Part shown: positions 62,109-64,000 of the stretch, piece by piece | Layout of the letters: every line of letters starts with the position of its first letter | Numbering within the stretch: the stretch's first letter is position 1 | Assembly (NCBI GenBank): GCA_949291125.1 | Contig: CASEUJ010000040.1 | Location: forward strand, 55,500-119,499 | Length of the DNA: 64,000 nucleotides | Reading direction: 5' to 3' | Source of the DNA: an uncultured Ruminococcus sp. | GTDB lineage: Bacteria; Bacillota; Clostridia; Oscillospirales; Ruminococcaceae | Notes under the pieces: generated by a model | Told to the model about the DNA's origin: nothing | Seen by the model: only the letters and a program-made list of their open reading frames with translations | Database searches by the model: none | Translations under genes and position numbers: made by a program

Positions 62109-63560
62109 TCAAAGCACTTCTTTCAAAATGATATATGCGACTGTTGCAAGCGATTTCGCCTCTACATAGTCAGCATCGACAATATAGTTACCATTTAACA
62201 ACAGCTCACGGATCTCTGTCACACGCTTCAACCCATCGGCAAGCTTATCGCGGTTCGGAATCACAAAATAATTATCCTGCATAATTTGGCGGATCTCTGT
62301 GCGTAGTCCCTTCGGGATCTTCTGTGCATTCGGTTTTACCGGGAATTGTGCTTGCTCAAATGTTTCTGGCGCATCTGGCAATTTCCGGGCAATATCCAGC
62401 GCCGCCTGTTTGGAGAACACCAGCGCCTCTAGCAGTGAATTGCTCGCTAAACGATTGTTACCATGTACACCGGTATGCGAACACTCCCCTGCCGCATACA
62501 AATTTGGAACGGTTGTCTGTGAGTTGTGATCGACTTGAATTCCACCCATCAGATAATGCTGACACGGGAAAATTGGGATCGGCTCTTTGGTCATATCATA
62601 GCCCTGTTCAAGGACTTTTTCATAGATCATTGGGAATCGATTGCGGATGAAGTCAGGATCCTTATACGAGATATCCAGATAAAACTCATCTGAGCCAGTT
62701 TCACGGCTTTCTAAAATAATTGCATGAGAAACAACGTCACGCGGCGCAAGCTCAAGCCGTTCATCATAGCGATCCATGAAGCGTTCCTTATGGCAATTCA
62801 GCAAATATGCGCCCTCTCCGCGTACAGCCTCCGAAATCAGGAAACATTCTCTGGTGTGATGGTTGTTGAACGCTGTGGGATGGAACTGGATAAGATGAAG
62901 ATTGCGGATCTCTGCGCCATTTTCATAGGCAAAGGCAATTCCATCCCCAGTAGCGATCTTGGAATTGGTCGTAAAACGATACACCCGGCCGATGCCGCCG
63001 GTGGCAAGCAACATAAAGTGACTATGATATGCCGTATACGACCCACCCTGCATCACATTGACAGAAAATCCGGTTGCAGTTTTCTTCATATCCATCATCA
63101 TGGCATTTTCTAAAATCGTAACATTCGGCAGCATCTTGACGCGGCGAATGAGCTTATCTACAATCTCCGCACCAGTGGCATCCTTGTGGTGAAAGATGCG
63201 ATGACGTGAATGCCCTCCCTCAAGTGTGCGGTGCAGTTCCCCATCTTTTGTCCGGTCAAAATCAACGTCAAGGTCTATGAGGGTCTGAATTGCATCTGCG
63301 GCATGAGTTGTCAGAATATGTACTGTCTCCGGATCATTTTGGAATCCACCGGCAACCATGGTATCATGCTCGTGCAGCTCGATCGAATCCTGCGGAGAAT
63401 GATAGACTCCAGCAATGCCTCCCTGTGCCAATGCAGAGTTGCAAAGCGTCAGTTCCTGTTTGCAGAGCAAAAGCACCCGGCAATCAGACGGCATATTGAG
63501 TGCACCGTATAGTCCGGCAGCACCACATCCCACAATGATCACATCAAAATTATGTTCCAT
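62109..63560 (-). CDS. nadB: L-aspartate oxidase
   Basis: 483 residues from the ATG at 63560. FAD-binding VGCGAAGLYGALNMP (about 9-23), SALAQGGIAGVY, GGHSRHRIFHHKDATG, LLATGGIGRVY, HLIQFHPTAF and the C-terminal AAGECSHTGVHGNNRLASNSLLEALVF. It oxidises aspartate to iminoaspartate for quinolinate synthesis. First gene of the nadB-nadC unit; the C-terminal helical domain is shorter than in enteric NadB. Confidence 0.95.
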   Translation of the reverse strand: MEHNFDVIIVGCGAAGLYGALNMPSDCRVLLLCKQELTLCNSALAQGGIAGVYHSPQDSIELHEHDTMVAGGFQNDPETVHILTTHAADAIQTLIDLDVDFDRTKDGELHRTLEGGHSRHRIFHHKDATGAEIVDKLIRRVKMLPNVTILENAMMMDMKKTATGFSVNVMQGGSYTAYHSHFMLLATGGIGRVYRFTTNSKIATGDGIAFAYENGAEIRNLHLIQFHPTAFNNHHTRECFLISEAVRGEGAYLLNCHKERFMDRYDERLELAPRDVVSHAIILESRETGSDEFYLDISYKDPDFIRNRFPMIYEKVLEQGYDMTKEPIPIFPCQHYLMGGIQVDHNSQTTVPNLYAAGECSHTGVHGNNRLASNSLLEALVFSKQAALDIARKLPDAPETFEQAQFPVKPNAQKIPKGLRTEIRQIMQDNYFVIPNRDKLADGLKRVTEIRELLLNGNYIVDADYVEAKSLATVAYIILKEVL

Positions 63561-63650
63561 AACAGTCACGCTTTCTCATAACAAAAATTCAAAGCCCCGA
63601 GCACAAATGCCCGGCAGAACACTCCTGTTGAAATGGGTTGTTCTGACAAT

Positions 63651-63679
63651 AGTATAACACACTCTGATGCGTTTGTCAC
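63651..63679 (-). promoter_or_regulatory. Promoter of nadB-nadC
   Basis: Minus strand GTGACA (63674-63679), 17 bp spacer, TATACT (63651-63656) with TGT before the -10. An AGAACA/TGTTCT dyad (63616-63621, 63639-63644) just downstream could be an operator. Confidence 0.6.
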
Positions 63680-63938
63680 TACCTTTTTGGCGTTTTTGGA
63701 GATTTGTGCAAAACGCGCCCGAAAAGCTGTTAATTTTTTGACAGCTTTTCTGAAAATGCAGGAATTCCGGGAAAAGAAGACATTTTTGGTATTCTTCTTT
63801 TCTCAAAAATACAAACGTAAAATTTCAATGGCAGCACAAAAGCCGCCCGGCAATTCTGCACAGGTCCAGTAAAAACGGACAATAGAAAAAATAGCCCACC
63901 TATGGTATAATGAAATAAAAACCATAGGAGGGAATTTT

Positions 63939-64000
63939 ATGTCCAGAAGCTACCGGCATATTCAAGAATATGAAAAAGAGATATTGAAATTAAGAGAAGA
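63939..64000 (+). CDS. Start of a transposase-like helix-turn-helix protein (cut by window edge)
   Basis: The ATG at 63939 has AGGAGGG ahead and a TATAAT (63906-63911, with TGG before it). The 20 visible residues, MSRSYRHIQEYEKEILKLRE, resemble the N-terminus of short helix-turn-helix proteins that accompany IS3-type transposases in Clostridia. The gene runs off the right edge, so this is a tentative call. Confidence 0.45.
   Translation, partial: MSRSYRHIQEYEKEILKLRE

Noticed and set aside
1-64000. CRISPR array, prophage or integrated plasmid
   Set aside because: No regularly spaced repeats, phage structural or integrase genes, or conjugation genes were seen; only one transposase-like start at the right edge.

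Overview
The window looks like a chromosome segment of a fibre-degrading, Gram-positive gut or rumen anaerobe, most likely a cellulosome-forming Ruminococcus (Oscillospiraceae). The grounds are five proteins with type I-like dockerin repeats, pectin and mannan enzymes, a cellobiose 2-epimerase next to a GH26 mannanase, and Clostridia-type genes (IspH fused to ribosomal S1 domains, FtsK/SpoIIIE, TepA). Promoters are sigma-A-like with 16-17 bp spacers and often an extended -10 element. The species cannot be fixed from sequence alone.

Layout. 1-3.5 kb: end of a YfhO-like membrane protein, then a tautomerase-Maf-GNAT operon and a DUF4317 gene. 3.5-13.5 kb: a GH5 lipoprotein glucanase, then a two-gene pectin operon (a double-CE12 acetylesterase and a PL11 rhamnogalacturonan lyase, both with internal dockerins), divergent from an ECF sigma/anti-sigma pair. 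13.7-16.5 kb: a polar amino-acid ABC importer whose binding protein is fused to the permease with its lobes in permuted order. 16.6-19.5 kb: decayed mannanase and AraC genes beside an intact beta-mannan operon. 19.7-25.5 kb: hibernation factor, a frameshifted dockerin gene, and an FHA-RodA/FtsW-PBP cell-wall operon. 26-32.5 kb: glutamate synthase gltB-gltD with a leader matching an ANTAR antitermination element. 32.7-43 kb: another dockerin protein and a conserved housekeeping run (ispH-S1, plsC, cmk, BaiN-like flavoprotein, secreted MBL hydrolase, ftsK, tepA). 43-49 kb: a doubly damaged FAD/Rieske gene, small remnants, and a sortase operon. 49.4-54.9 kb: a discrete four-gene NRPS-like locus (hydrolase, condensation protein, ACP, AMP-ligase) divergent from a TetR gene, with two matching operators. 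55-64 kb: an S26-like membrane protein lacking the catalytic Ser, tRNA-Thr and tRNA-Gly, a dockerin-bearing transglutaminase/LRR protein, an AspT-type transporter, nadC-nadB, and the start of a transposase-like gene.

How the parts fit. Extracellular enzymes attack pectin, mannan and glucan. Intracellular GH26 and cellobiose 2-epimerase handle mannan products. GOGAT and the amino-acid importer serve nitrogen assimilation. The observations most worth following are the ANTAR-type leader of gltB, the TetR-controlled stand-alone NRPS-like operon, the permuted binding-protein/permease fusion, and the sortase operon with a non-canonical sorting signal.
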